Shown here: in pieces, positions 7,473 to 15,548 of the stretch
How the letters are laid out: each line of letters begins with the position of its first letter
Numbering within the stretch: position 1 is the stretch's first letter
NCBI GenBank assembly: GCA_963745755.1
Contig: CAVUYP010000001.1
Span: forward strand, 930,001 to 994,000
Length of the DNA stretch: 64,000 nt
DNA from: RHKX01 sp963745755
GTDB taxonomy: Bacteria > Actinomycetota > Thermoleophilia > Solirubrobacterales > 70-9
Direction: 5' to 3'
The notes under the pieces: generated by a model
Seen by the model: the letters and a program-made list of their open reading frames with translations, nothing else
The model's database searches: none
Told to the model about the DNA's origin: nothing
Program-made: the position numbers and the translations under genes

Positions 7473-9029
7473 TCACGCCCCACCGCCGGGAACCGGGGGC
7501 AGCGCCTCGAGATCTCCCTGCGAGGCCGCCAGCACGGTCCGGGCGACGCCCTCCCAGCTCCAGCGCTCGCGCACGACGGCGACGAGTTTCTCGCTTGCCG
7601 CCTCGCGTTCGGCCTCCGGCAGGCTCAGCCAGCGGTCGAGGCGATCGGCGATCGCCGCGACCGGATCGCCGGCAAGCGGAAACGCCGTCAGGTCGGCGAG
7701 CGGGCCCGGCAGGTCGGCGGCCAGGGCTGTGGCGACCTCGGCGAGGCCGGAGTGGTCGGCGCAGACCGGCAGCGCCCCGCCCGCGGCCGCCTCCGCGGCG
7801 ACCATCCCGAACGCCTCCGGGAAGGTGCTCGGGACGACCATCGCGTCGCTCGCGCGCACCGCCCCGGCGACCTCCGCGTACTCGAGCCGGCCCGCCCAGT
7901 CGATCGAGCCGGCGGCGGCGCCGGCGGCCTCGGCGTAGCCGGGAGGCGGATCGGCGAGGAAGGCGGCGAGGCGGCTCAGCGACGCCTCCTCCCCGCCCTC
8001 GAGCGCCCAGCCGAGCCGCGCGACCTCGCGGGCATCGTCGAGATCGCCGCCCGCGAGCGCACGGGCCAGCCGCAGCAGGCCTTCGCGGTACTCGCCGAAG
8101 CCGACCATCAGCAGGCGCGCGCCGGGATGACGGGCGGCGACGAGCGGCCAGGCGGCGAGCAGCAGGTCACAGCCCTTCGAGACGATCAGCTTGCCGACGA
8201 AGATCACCCGCGGGCCGGTGGCGGCGGCATAGGCGCGGACGGCGCCCGCGGCCGCCGGCAGGTCGCGACCGAGGCCGCCCGGCTGCGCCGACTCCAGGGT
8301 CGCGGCCAGCGCCTCCAGCTCGGCGCCGGGATCGGCGCCGGCCGGCAGCGGCGAGAACGCCTCGACGTCGACGCCCGGCGGGCCGAGCCGCGTCTTCGCG
8401 GCGAGCCCGTCGACGGCGACCGTCTCCCAGAGGCTCTCGGCGGTGTGCCGCGAGCCGACCAGCACCGCCCGCGCCGCGGCGATACCCTCGCGCGCGTAGG
8501 GGAGAAAGCGAGGATGCGGGATCACCGTGTAGGAGAGGGCGCTGCCGTGGACCTTCGCCGCGAACGGCCCGAGGGCGTCAGCGGCGCGGGCGAGGATCGC
8601 CGGCCCCATCACGAGGTGGTTGGCGAGGGCGGCGTCGACGCCGCCGGCGCGCTCGCAGACGGCGGCAACGGCAGCGACGTTCGCCTCGACGTAGGACTCG
8701 ACCTCGGCGGCGCTGAGATCGGCGAACGGCCGGGCGTCGAAGCCGGCGTAGGCGTCGGCGACGTAGACCGGCAGGACGCCGCCGATGTCGGGCAGGTAGG
8801 CGGTGATCGAGCCCGCGCCCGGCGCGGAGCCGGCGGTCTCGGCGACGCTCAGCTCGCCGCCCTGCCAGCGGCCGACGGCATCGATCCACGGCAGCGAGTC
8901 GGCCTCGAGGTCCTGGCAGAACAGATGGACGTCGTGGCCGAGCCGCGCCAGTGCCTGGGCGAGGTTGGCGTTGTAGACGTTGCTGCCGGTGCCGCGCAGC
9001 AGGTAGCCGTGGAAGACGAGGATGCGCAT
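7473..9029 (-). CDS. GT4-family glycosyltransferase
   Basis: 518 residues, chosen from the ATG that opens M-R-I-L-V-F-H-G-Y-L. This is a GT-B fold enzyme. The N-terminal Rossmann part has the typical G-S-N-V-Y-N-A-N-L-A-Q-A-L loop. The C-terminal part has V-I-F-V-G-K-L-I-V-S-K-G and the E-x7-E motif in P-E-A-F-G-M-V-A-A-E. Family members move sugars from nucleotide donors onto glycans or lipids; acceptor and donor cannot be told here. It has a longer insert than usual in the middle (about 300-400). No neighbouring glycan genes support a specific pathway. Confidence 0.8.
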   Translation of the reverse strand: MRILVFHGYLLRGTGSNVYNANLAQALARLGHDVHLFCQDLEADSLPWIDAVGRWQGGELSVAETAGSAPGAGSITAYLPDIGGVLPVYVADAYAGFDARPFADLSAAEVESYVEANVAAVAAVCERAGGVDAALANHLVMGPAILARAADALGPFAAKVHGSALSYTVIPHPRFLPYAREGIAAARAVLVGSRHTAESLWETVAVDGLAAKTRLGPPGVDVEAFSPLPAGADPGAELEALAATLESAQPGGLGRDLPAAAGAVRAYAAATGPRVIFVGKLIVSKGCDLLLAAWPLVAARHPGARLLMVGFGEYREGLLRLARALAGGDLDDAREVARLGWALEGGEEASLSRLAAFLADPPPGYAEAAGAAAGSIDWAGRLEYAEVAGAVRASDAMVVPSTFPEAFGMVAAEAAAGGALPVCADHSGLAEVATALAADLPGPLADLTAFPLAGDPVAAIADRLDRWLSLPEAEREAASEKLVAVVRERWSWEGVARTVLAASQGDLEALPPVPGGGA

Positions 9030-9068
9030 GCATCCATCCTGGCGGCCGTACCGGATAAGGTTCCGCCC

Positions 9069-9344
9069 GTGCCCGAGCACCAGATCTACAGGATGCGCGC
9101 CCCGGCCTCCGGCCGCGAGGCCTTCGTCGAGGCCGAGCCCGACGGCGTCTACGTCGATCGCGAGACCGGCGAGGAGCTCAAGCCCGTGACCAGGGTGCTG
9201 CCGCTCGCGCCCTCGACCTCGGCCCTGCTGCGCGCCCCCGAGAACCTGACCGAGTGCCGACGCTGCCGGCAGCTGATCGGCATCGACCTCAGCGACTGCC
9301 CGCACTGCGGCCTCCGCCAGGAAGCGACGAACGGGGGCTCCTGA
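9069..9344 (+). CDS. Small zinc-ribbon protein
   Basis: 91 residues from GTG. The C-terminal end holds two CxxC knuckles (C-R-R-C and C-P-H-C, 11 residues apart), a rubredoxin-like zinc ribbon. The N-terminus (Y-V-D-R-E-T-G-E-E-L) resembles a short beta-hairpin module. Role unknown. Its TGA overlaps the ATG of the next gene (TGATG at 9342-9346). It diverges from the glycosyltransferase with a 39-base gap. Confidence 0.6.
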   Translation: MPEHQIYRMRAPASGREAFVEAEPDGVYVDRETGEELKPVTRVLPLAPSTSALLRAPENLTECRRCRQLIGIDLSDCPHCGLRQEATNGGS

Positions 9345-9694
9345 TGACGGCGCGGGCCTCGCTCCGCGCCCTCGCAGCCACGGCCCTTGCCGCGGCTGCG
9401 GTCGGCGCCGCCGGCTGCGGTGGCGGCGACGGGACGACGAGCACCGTCACCGAGCCGACCTCGACCGCGACGACGCCGAGCACGACGACCTCGTCGACGA
9501 CCACCCCGACGACGACATCGTCGACGACGCAGAGCACGACCACGTCGTCGTCGACCACGACTCAGTCGACGTCGACCACCTCAGCCGACCCGAGCAAGCC
9601 GGACGGCAAGCACAACGACACGAAGGGCGACCCGAGCACACCAGAGGGCGCCTTCGACCAGGCTTGCGAGGACAACCCGTCCTCCTGCGGCTGA
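9344..9694 (+). CDS. Thr/Ser-rich lipoprotein
   Basis: 116 residues. Signal peptide with lipobox (V-G-A-A-G-C), then a tract of about 50 residues that is almost only Thr, Ser and Pro (repeats of T-T-T, S-S-T-T), then an acidic tail (F-D-Q-A-C-E-D-N-P-S-S-C-G) with two Cys. The tract is a plausible extended or O-glycosylated stalk. A similar design appears in the gene at 39970. Translation is probably coupled to the zinc-ribbon gene. Confidence 0.6.
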   Translation: MTARASLRALAATALAAAAVGAAGCGGGDGTTSTVTEPTSTATTPSTTTSSTTTPTTTSSTTQSTTTSSSTTTQSTSTTSADPSKPDGKHNDTKGDPSTPEGAFDQACEDNPSSCG

Positions 9695-9706
9695 TCTAGC
9701 CCGGCG

Positions 9707-10426
9707 TTACTTCTTCTTGCCGCTGGGCACGAAGTAGGCCCAGTAGAGGAGGCGGTCGCCCTTGAACTGGCACCCGTACTCACGGGTGGAGCCCTTCTTC
9801 TGCTGCGGCTTGGCCTTCTTGGCGTCACCGTTGCAGGTGCCCTTGTCGCGGCTGGCGCGCCACTTGTTGTCGTTGCTCGGCAGCCCGGAAGCGAAGTACG
9901 GGCCCCAGGTCACGGTGGTGATCGCCACACGCTGGCCCTTCTTGACCTTGAGCGGATTGCCGAGGGCGATGATCGGATCGCTGCCGAGCTTCTTCTCGAG
10001 CGCGATCGGCGGCGTCTGCTTGGTCAGCTTGTACTTCGACTTGCCCTTCGGCTTGAGGATCGACAGGCGGGCCGAGGGCTGGCCCTTGAACTTGTTCTTC
10101 GGGAAGAACGAGTTGAAGGTGTTCAGGTCGGTCTCGTCGGGCGAGCCGAGGTGAATCGTCCAGGCGACGATGTGGCCTGACGCGGGGACCCTGAATACGC
10201 CCTTCGAGCCGTCCGCGACGGTCTGAAAACCGGTCACGGACCCGGCGACGGTGCATTGCTTCGGGCAGGCTGGGGACGGCGTCTTCTTCGTCTTGCCGAT
10301 CACCTTCGCCGACTTCGCGTCCGCCTCCCGAACGCTCATCGCGACGATCGTCGCGAAGCCGAGCAGGGCGATCAGGCACGCGATCGCGATCGCGGCGCGG
10401 TTTCTGGATGTGGTGGTGGCGTCCAT
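9707..10426 (-). CDS. Secreted basic protein, unknown function
   Basis: 239 residues from ATG 10424-10426 (a TTG codon directly upstream is the alternative). One leader helix (about residues 12-32) ends near A-D-A, so it is secreted or anchored. The mature part is Lys-rich with Cys in A-C-P-K-Q-C, G-T-C-N-G and Y-G-C-Q-F, suggesting disulfides, and it ends in G-K-K-K. It shares composition and Cys/Lys style with the protein at 2255 but no clear alignment. Lies tail to tail with the Thr-rich lipoprotein gene. Confidence 0.6.
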   Translation of the reverse strand: MDATTTSRNRAAIAIACLIALLGFATIVAMSVREADAKSAKVIGKTKKTPSPACPKQCTVAGSVTGFQTVADGSKGVFRVPASGHIVAWTIHLGSPDETDLNTFNSFFPKNKFKGQPSARLSILKPKGKSKYKLTKQTPPIALEKKLGSDPIIALGNPLKVKKGQRVAITTVTWGPYFASGLPSNDNKWRASRDKGTCNGDAKKAKPQQKKGSTREYGCQFKGDRLLYWAYFVPSGKKK

Positions 10427-10497
10427 CAAGGCTCCCTAACACTAGGTCGGCCGTTCGGTTGCGGTCGGCCCGCGATGTTCCTCGCCTGATCTTAGGT

Positions 10498-10523
10498 ACC
10501 CGGCAGGCCGGATCCTGCCGGGT
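10498..10523. promoter_or_regulatory. Perfect 10-bp palindrome upstream of ABC exporter genes
   Basis: ACCCGGCAGG and CCTGCCGGGT are exact reverse complements separated by 6 bases, ending 20 bases before the ATG of the ABC ATPase. The place and symmetry fit an operator for a dimeric repressor. A hairpin in the mRNA leader is the alternative. No regulator gene is adjacent. Confidence 0.35.
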
Positions 10524-10543
10524 CGGACGTAGGATGAAAGGCG

Positions 10544-11524
10544 ATGCCCGCGATCGAGGTCAGCAACTTGCAACGGGCCTTCTCGGCCGAGGTCCTGGCG
10601 GTGGCCGGGATCGACCTCCACGTCGACGGCGGCGAGATCTACGCGTTCCTCGGCCCCAACGGCGCCGGCAAGACGACGACGGTGCGGATGCTGACGACGC
10701 TGCTGCGGCCGACCGGCGGCAGCGCGACCGTCGCCGGCCACGACGTCGTCGCCGAGCCGGCGGCGGTCCGCTCGGCGATCGGGGTCGCCCTTCAGGAGGC
10801 GGCGCTCGACCCGCTGATGACCGGCCGCGAGCTGATCCGGATGCAGGCGACCCTGCACGGGATCCCGCGCGCCGAGGGTCGTCGGCGCGCCGACGACCTG
10901 CTCCGCCGGGTCGGGCTGACCCAGGCCGGCGACCGCCGGGTCGGCACCTACTCGGGCGGCATGAAGCGGCGCCTCGACCTCGCCTCGGCGCTCGTCCACG
11001 AGCCGCGGGTGCTGTTCCTCGACGAGCCGACGACCGGCCTCGATCCGGTCAGCCGCAAGGCGATCTGGGAGGAGGTCTCGGCGCTCAACCGCGAGGGCAC
11101 GACCGTCTTTCTCACCACCCAGTACCTCGAGGAGGCCGATCAGCTCGCCGACCGGGTCGGGATCATCAGCGACGGCCGGATCGTCGCCGAGGGCACCCCC
11201 GAATCGCTGAAGGCCGAGGTCGGCAAGCCGCGGATGGAGCTGGTCCTCGCCGCCGGCGAGCGCACCGACTGCATGGAGGTGCTGGGACGCTTCGGCGACC
11301 CGCTGCCGCCCCGCGACGGCAAGCTGATGATCGAGGTCGCCGCCGGCGCCGCGGCGATCGCACCGGTCGTCCGCGCCCTCGACGAGGCGGGGATCCTCGT
11401 CGAGTCGCTCGACGTCGTCGAGCCGACCCTCGACGACGTCTTCGTCGACAAGACCGGCCAGCACCTCGAGGGGGCCGACGAGAAGGGTGAGCCGGGGACC
11501 GGTGAGACGGAGGTGGTGGGGTGA
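10544..11524 (+). CDS. ABC exporter ATPase (DrrA-like)
   Basis: 326 residues. Walker A G-P-N-G-A-G-K-T-T (about 40-48), signature Y-S-G-G-M-K-R-R, Walker B V-L-F-L-D-E-P-T-T-G and the H-loop region replaced by T-T-Q-Y are visible. The C-terminal extension of about 90 residues (E-P-T-L-D-D-V-F) is typical of the DrrA drug-resistance subgroup. It powers the two ABC-2 permeases directly downstream. The stop overlaps the GTG of the first permease (GTGA). The substrate is unknown; a drug, lipid or glycan are all possible. Confidence 0.88.
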   Translation: MPAIEVSNLQRAFSAEVLAVAGIDLHVDGGEIYAFLGPNGAGKTTTVRMLTTLLRPTGGSATVAGHDVVAEPAAVRSAIGVALQEAALDPLMTGRELIRMQATLHGIPRAEGRRRADDLLRRVGLTQAGDRRVGTYSGGMKRRLDLASALVHEPRVLFLDEPTTGLDPVSRKAIWEEVSALNREGTTVFLTTQYLEEADQLADRVGIISDGRIVAEGTPESLKAEVGKPRMELVLAAGERTDCMEVLGRFGDPLPPRDGKLMIEVAAGAAAIAPVVRALDEAGILVESLDVVEPTLDDVFVDKTGQHLEGADEKGEPGTGETEVVG

Positions 11525-12294
11525 GAACGCTCGCGATCGTCGCCGAGCTCGGCCGCCGCTCGGTCCGTCAGACATTCCGGCGGCCGCAGCTGATGGCGCC
11601 GCTGCTGATCATCCCGACGCTGCTCTTGGCGGTGCAGAGCGCCGGCGCCGGGCGGGCGGTCGACCTGCCGGGCTTCCCGCCGGTCGAGAGCTTCTTCGAC
11701 TTCCTGCTCGCCGGGGCGATGATCCAGGCGGCGCTGCTGGCCGGCAACAGCGGCGGCATCGCGATGGCGATCGACATCGAGATGGGTTTCACCGACCGGC
11801 TGCTGGCGGCGCCGATCCCGCGCTTCGCGATCGTCGCCGGCCGGCTGGCGGGGACGGCGGCGACCGGCGCGGTGACGGCGGTCTGGTTCCTGGCGCTCGG
11901 AGTGATCTTCGGGGTGAGGATCGAGGAGGGCGTGCTCGGGGCGCTGCTGATGATCGTCCTCGTCACCCTGGCGGCGCTCTCGTTCGGGACGCTCGGGGCG
12001 GCGCTGGCGCTGCGCAGCGGCAGCGCCTCGGTCGTGCAGGGGACGTTTCCGCTCGTCTTCGTGATCCTCTTCCTCTCGACCGCCTTCTTCCCCGCCGACC
12101 TGCTGCTCGAGCCCGCCCAGACGATCGCCCGGATCAACCCGCTCAGCTTCATCGTCACCGCCGTCCGCGATCCGGTCATCTCGGTTTTCTCGGGCCCGGA
12201 GCTGCTCGAGGGCCTGGCCGGGACCCTGCTGATCGGCGCCATCGGGCTGACCCTCTGTGCGATGGCGTTGCGGCGCCGGCTGCGGATCGGCTGA
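11521..12294 (+). CDS. ABC-2 type permease (first of pair)
   Basis: 257 residues, GTG start overlapping the ATPase stop. About six membrane helices with the ABC-2 pattern are visible: a cytosolic M-G-F-T-D-R-L-L-A-A-P-I coupling element after helix 2, and I-A-R-I-N-P-L-S-F-I-V before the last helices. It should form the transmembrane pore with the next permease. Confidence 0.82.
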   Translation: MRTLAIVAELGRRSVRQTFRRPQLMAPLLIIPTLLLAVQSAGAGRAVDLPGFPPVESFFDFLLAGAMIQAALLAGNSGGIAMAIDIEMGFTDRLLAAPIPRFAIVAGRLAGTAATGAVTAVWFLALGVIFGVRIEEGVLGALLMIVLVTLAALSFGTLGAALALRSGSASVVQGTFPLVFVILFLSTAFFPADLLLEPAQTIARINPLSFIVTAVRDPVISVFSGPELLEGLAGTLLIGAIGLTLCAMALRRRLRIG

Positions 12295-12297
12295 GCG

Positions 12298-13071
12298 GTG
12301 GACGGCACGCTCGGCAAGGACTTCGAGACGGTCGGGTCGTTGGTCCGGCGTTCCGCCAACGAGCTGATCCGCGTTCCCGGCGCTGCGATCCCGGGCGTTC
12401 TCGCGCCGACGATCTTCTTCCTCGGCCTCACCTCGGTCTTCGGCAGCCTCGACCTGCTGCCGGGATTCGGCTCCAACTACGCGAGCTTCATGATCCCGGT
12501 CAGCATGCTGCAGGGGGCCGGCTTCACCGGCGCGGCGATGGGCGTCAACCTCGCCCGCGACATCGAGCTCGGGCTGTTCGACCGCTTCCTGGCATCGCCC
12601 GCGCCCCGCTGGGTCCTGCTCAGCGGGCTCGTCCTCTCGGCGGCGATCCGGGCGCTGATCCCGGCGACCTTCGTGTTCCTGATCGCGCTCGCCATCGGCG
12701 CCCACTTCCCCGGCATCGACGGCTTGATCGTCGCCTACGTCGCGGTGATGGGAATGGCGGTGATCGCGGCCAGCTGGTCGGCGATCATCGCCCTCAAGTT
12801 CAAGACCCAGTCCGCCTCGCCGCTGATGCAGACCGTGATCCTCGCCGCCGTGCTCTGCACGACCGCCTACGCCCCGCAGGCCCTGCTCACCGGCTGGCTC
12901 GCGCCGGTCGCCGAGGTCAACCCGATCACCCAGGTGGTCGACGCGACCCGTCAGGGGTTCATCGGCGGCGTCAGCTGGGGCGGCACCTGGCCGGGGATCG
13001 TGGTGATCGTCGGCCTTACCGCGGTCCTCGGCGCCCTGGCGCTGCGCGGGATGCGGCGCACGGCGTACTAG
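12298..13071 (+). CDS. ABC-2 type permease (second of pair)
   Basis: 257 residues, GTG start three bases after the first permease stop. Same topology: L-G-L-F-D-R-F-L-A-S-P-A-P as coupling element and V-N-P-I-T-Q-V-V-D-A-T-R before the last helix. Two different permeases behind one ATPase suggest a heterodimeric exporter. Confidence 0.82.
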   Translation: MDGTLGKDFETVGSLVRRSANELIRVPGAAIPGVLAPTIFFLGLTSVFGSLDLLPGFGSNYASFMIPVSMLQGAGFTGAAMGVNLARDIELGLFDRFLASPAPRWVLLSGLVLSAAIRALIPATFVFLIALAIGAHFPGIDGLIVAYVAVMGMAVIAASWSAIIALKFKTQSASPLMQTVILAAVLCTTAYAPQALLTGWLAPVAEVNPITQVVDATRQGFIGGVSWGGTWPGIVVIVGLTAVLGALALRGMRRTAY

Positions 13072-13141
13072 GCACGCTCCCGTCACCGGATCGGCGCAGT
13101 CGCGGCTCCATCCGTGCGTTCTCCCGTGCCAGGCTCGGCGC

Positions 13142-14092
13142 GTGGCAGGCGAGAGTCGGAAAGGTCACCGCAGAGGGGAGGAATCCGACACTCGGCGCGA
13201 CCTCGAGCGCCGAATCGCCCGCGAGGCCGCCCAACGTCGGAACCTGATCACGGCAAAACGGCTCCGGGAGCTGGGCCTGTCGGCGAACGGTATCCGGAGC
13301 CGAGCGGCAACCGGACGGCTGCATCCGCTGCTGCGCGGCGTCTACTCCATCGCCCCGCCCCCGTTCGCCCGCCGGCAACGGTGGCTGGCGGCGCTGCTGG
13401 CGTCCGGCCCCGGCTCCCTGCTCAGCCACTTCCAGGGTGCCGCCCTGCTCGGGATCGCGGCGGAGCCGACGGGCCCGACCCACGTCACCGTCCCGCCCGG
13501 CAGTGGCAGGCGCTCCGGCCAGCGCGGCGGCATCGTCGTCCACCGCTCCGCGGTCGCGCCCCGCGACACCGCCGGGCGAGACGGCATCCCGTGCACCAGC
13601 GCCGCGCGGACGATCGTCGACCTCGCCGCCCTGCTCGGGCCGGCCGAGCTCGAGCCGCTCCTGATCGCTGCCGACTCGCTGCGGATCCTCAACCGGCGCC
13701 GGCTGCTCGAGCTCGTCGAGGAATCGAGCGGGCGGCGGGGGATCCGGACCGCGCGCGCCCTGCTGGCGGCCGATCGCGTCCGCGTTCGCAGCTCCCTCGA
13801 GATCGACCTGCTGCAGATCATCCGCACCGCCGGCCTTCCCGAGCCGATCGTCAACGGCCGCGTCGCCGGCATCGAGGTCGACTTCCACTGGCCGTCCGCG
13901 CGCCTCGTCGCCGAGGCCGACGGCTGGCGCTTCCACGGCGGCCGCGAGCGGGCCAACGCCGACCGCGACCGCGATCAGCGGCTGCTCGTCGCCGGCTGGC
14001 GGGTGCTCCGCTTCACCCGCGACCAGATCGCCGCGCAGCCGCAGGAGTGCGCACGGCGCCTCGCGGCCGCGGCTACTTGTAGCGGTAGGTGA
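13142..14092 (+). CDS. AbiEi-like wHTH plus DUF559 nuclease-fold protein
   Basis: 316 residues from GTG. The N-terminal part (about 35-110: A-K-R-L-R-E-L-G-L-S, then R-L-H-P-L-L-R-G-V-Y) matches the winged-helix antitoxin domain of AbiE systems. The C-terminal part (about 218-305) has the DUF559/Vsr-like pattern: E at S-S-L-E-I-D, V-D-F-x-W-P, V-A-E-A-D-G, D-R-D-R-D-Q and G-W-R-V-L-R-F-T. Such fusions are common in actinobacteria, mostly without a visible toxin partner, and none is seen here. DNA binding is likely; cleavage is unproven. The last 20 bases overlap infA tail to tail. Confidence 0.65.
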   Translation: MAGESRKGHRRGEESDTRRDLERRIAREAAQRRNLITAKRLRELGLSANGIRSRAATGRLHPLLRGVYSIAPPPFARRQRWLAALLASGPGSLLSHFQGAALLGIAAEPTGPTHVTVPPGSGRRSGQRGGIVVHRSAVAPRDTAGRDGIPCTSAARTIVDLAALLGPAELEPLLIAADSLRILNRRRLLELVEESSGRRGIRTARALLAADRVRVRSSLEIDLLQIIRTAGLPEPIVNGRVAGIEVDFHWPSARLVAEADGWRFHGGRERANADRDRDQRLLVAGWRVLRFTRDQIAAQPQECARRLAAAATCSGR

Positions 14093-14291
14093 TGCGGCCG
14101 CGGTCGAGGTCGTAGGGCGAGAGCTCGATCTTGACCCGGTCGCCCGGGAGGATGCGGATGTAGTGGCGGCGCATCTTGCCGCTGATGTGGCCGAGGACCT
14201 CGTGGTCGTTGTCGAGCTTCACCTTGAACATGGTGTTCGGCAGGGCCTCGACGACCTCGCCCTCCATCTCGATCTTCTCTTCCTTAGCCAT
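14073..14291 (-). CDS. infA: Translation initiation factor IF-1
   Basis: 72 residues, the exact family length. The S1/OB-fold sequence is typical: M-A-K-E-E-K-I-E-M-E-G, then V-L-G-H-I-S-G-K-M-R, I-R-I-L-P-G-D-R-V and S-P-Y-D-L-D-R-G-R-I. It binds the ribosomal A site during initiation. It lies 30 bases after the enoyl-CoA hydratase gene on the same strand and overlaps the AbiEi-like gene at its end. The usual neighbours (rpmJ, rpsM) are not next to it. Confidence 0.97.
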   Translation of the reverse strand: MAKEEKIEMEGEVVEALPNTMFKVKLDNDHEVLGHISGKMRRHYIRILPGDRVKIELSPYDLDRGRITYRYK

Positions 14292-14321
14292 AAACGCCGC
14301 GGCAGAGTAGCAGCAGGTCGG

Positions 14322-15116
14322 CTATTTCCCCTCGAACGTGGCCTTTCCGGGCCCGTCGGTGAGGAAGCTCTGGACGGCGTTCTTGAGGTCCTCGGAGTCG
14401 AACAGCGGACCGGCGACATCGGCAACGGCGGCGTCGGCAGCGGCGACCCCGTCGTCGAGGTAGGCGCGGATCAGCCGCTTCGTGGCACCGTGCGCGATCG
14501 TCGGGCCGGCGGCCAGGTCGCGGGCGAACTTCATGCCCTTCTCGAGCAGGTCGTCGGCGGGGAGCACCCGGTTGACGACGCCCCAGTCGAGCATCTTCGC
14601 GGCGTCGTAGAGGCCGCCGGTCATCACGAACTCGCGGGCCCGGGCGGGACCGGCGCGCTCGGCCATCCGCTGGACGCCGCCCCCGAACGGCGTCAGCCCG
14701 ACGACGCGCTCGACGAGCCCGAACTGGGCCCCCTCGGCGGCCCAGATCATGTCGCAGCCGAGCGAGGCCTCGAGGCCCGCGGTCAGGCAGAGCCCGTGGA
14801 CGAGCGCCAGGGTCGGGATCTCGAGCAACTCGAACGCCTGCAGCTCGCGGATCCCGTCGGCGGCGAGGCGCGATCCCTCCTCGCCGCCGGAGACGTCGGC
14901 GAAGACGCGGCCGACGTCGACGCCGCCGGTGAACACCTTGCCCTCGGCGCGGAAGACCATCGCCCTGGCATCCGATCCGGCGACCGAGTCGCGAGCCTCC
15001 CGCAGCGCCGCGAAGGTGCGCTCGGTGAACAGGTTCAGCGGCGGGTCGTCGAGGACGATGACGGCGACGTCGCCGTCGCGCTCGAACCTGATCGGGGACT
15101 TCTCTGCTTCGGTCAC
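14322..15116 (-). CDS. Enoyl-CoA hydratase/isomerase family protein
   Basis: 264 residues from the GTG that overlaps the HIT stop (GTGA). Crotonase fold: oxyanion-hole segment A-E-G-K-V-F-T-G-G-V-D-V and the second loop G-L-C-L-T-A-G-L-E-A-S-L-G-C-D. Gly and Ala backbone positions are conserved; one acidic residue (Glu in G-L-V-E-R) stands where crotonases carry the catalytic Glu. The substrate is uncertain: fatty acyl-CoA hydration, isomerisation or another crotonase reaction. Confidence 0.8.
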   Translation of the reverse strand: MTEAEKSPIRFERDGDVAVIVLDDPPLNLFTERTFAALREARDSVAGSDARAMVFRAEGKVFTGGVDVGRVFADVSGGEEGSRLAADGIRELQAFELLEIPTLALVHGLCLTAGLEASLGCDMIWAAEGAQFGLVERVVGLTPFGGGVQRMAERAGPARAREFVMTGGLYDAAKMLDWGVVNRVLPADDLLEKGMKFARDLAAGPTIAHGATKRLIRAYLDDGVAAADAAVADVAGPLFDSEDLKNAVQSFLTDGPGKATFEGK

Positions 15117-15536
15117 TGGCCCTCCCTGATGGTGGCGGCGATTGCGGCGATCTCGTCCATGTCGGCGCCCCGCGGGATCCACGGCAGCTTCAGCGGATCG
15201 TCCTCGTAGCGCGGGATGACGTGGAGGTGGAAGTGGAAGACGGTCTGCCAGGCGGCGGCTCGGGTGGCGTTGAGGAGGTTGAAGCCGTCCGGCTTCAGCG
15301 TCTCCTCCATCCGCCTGGCGACCCGCTGTGCGGCGGCGGCGGTCCGCAGCAGGTCGTCCTCGTCGATAGTCAGCAGATCCTCGCTGTGACGGCGCGGGAC
15401 CACCAGCGCGTGCCCCTTCGTCGCCGGGTTGATGTCCATCAGCGTGACCGTGTGCTCGTCGGAGTCGACGATCTCGGCCGGGCGATTCGCCGGCGACGAT
15501 CGCGCAGAAGATGCAGTCGGGCGGGTACTCGGGCAC
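15113..15536 (-). CDS. HIT-family nucleotide hydrolase (one frame break)
   Basis: Histidine-triad protein of about 140 residues. The N-terminal C-I-F-C-A-I-V-A-G-E is in one frame. The rest (M-D-I-N-P-A-T-K-G-H-A-L-V-V-P) and the triad motif H-F-H-L-H-V-I are in another. Removing one base near 15480 (an extra C or G in a CCCGG context) joins them. HIT enzymes hydrolyse nucleotide phosphoramidates or Ap4A. GTG start at 15534-15536; the stop overlaps the next gene. Confidence 0.8.
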
Positions 15537-15548
15537 GCGCGGCGGAGG

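Noticed and set aside
9440..9590. Short repeats in the Thr-rich tract as a CRISPR-like array
   Set aside because: Units are 3-9 bases, in frame and code for Thr/Ser; no spacers or cas genes.
11140..13086. Long minus-strand frame across the ABC exporter genes
   Set aside because: Composition is charged and without domains; the plus strand encodes recognisable ATPase and permeases.
13142..14092. Genomic island or prophage around the AbiEi-like gene
   Set aside because: Base composition matches the neighbours, and there are no integrase, att repeats or phage genes.
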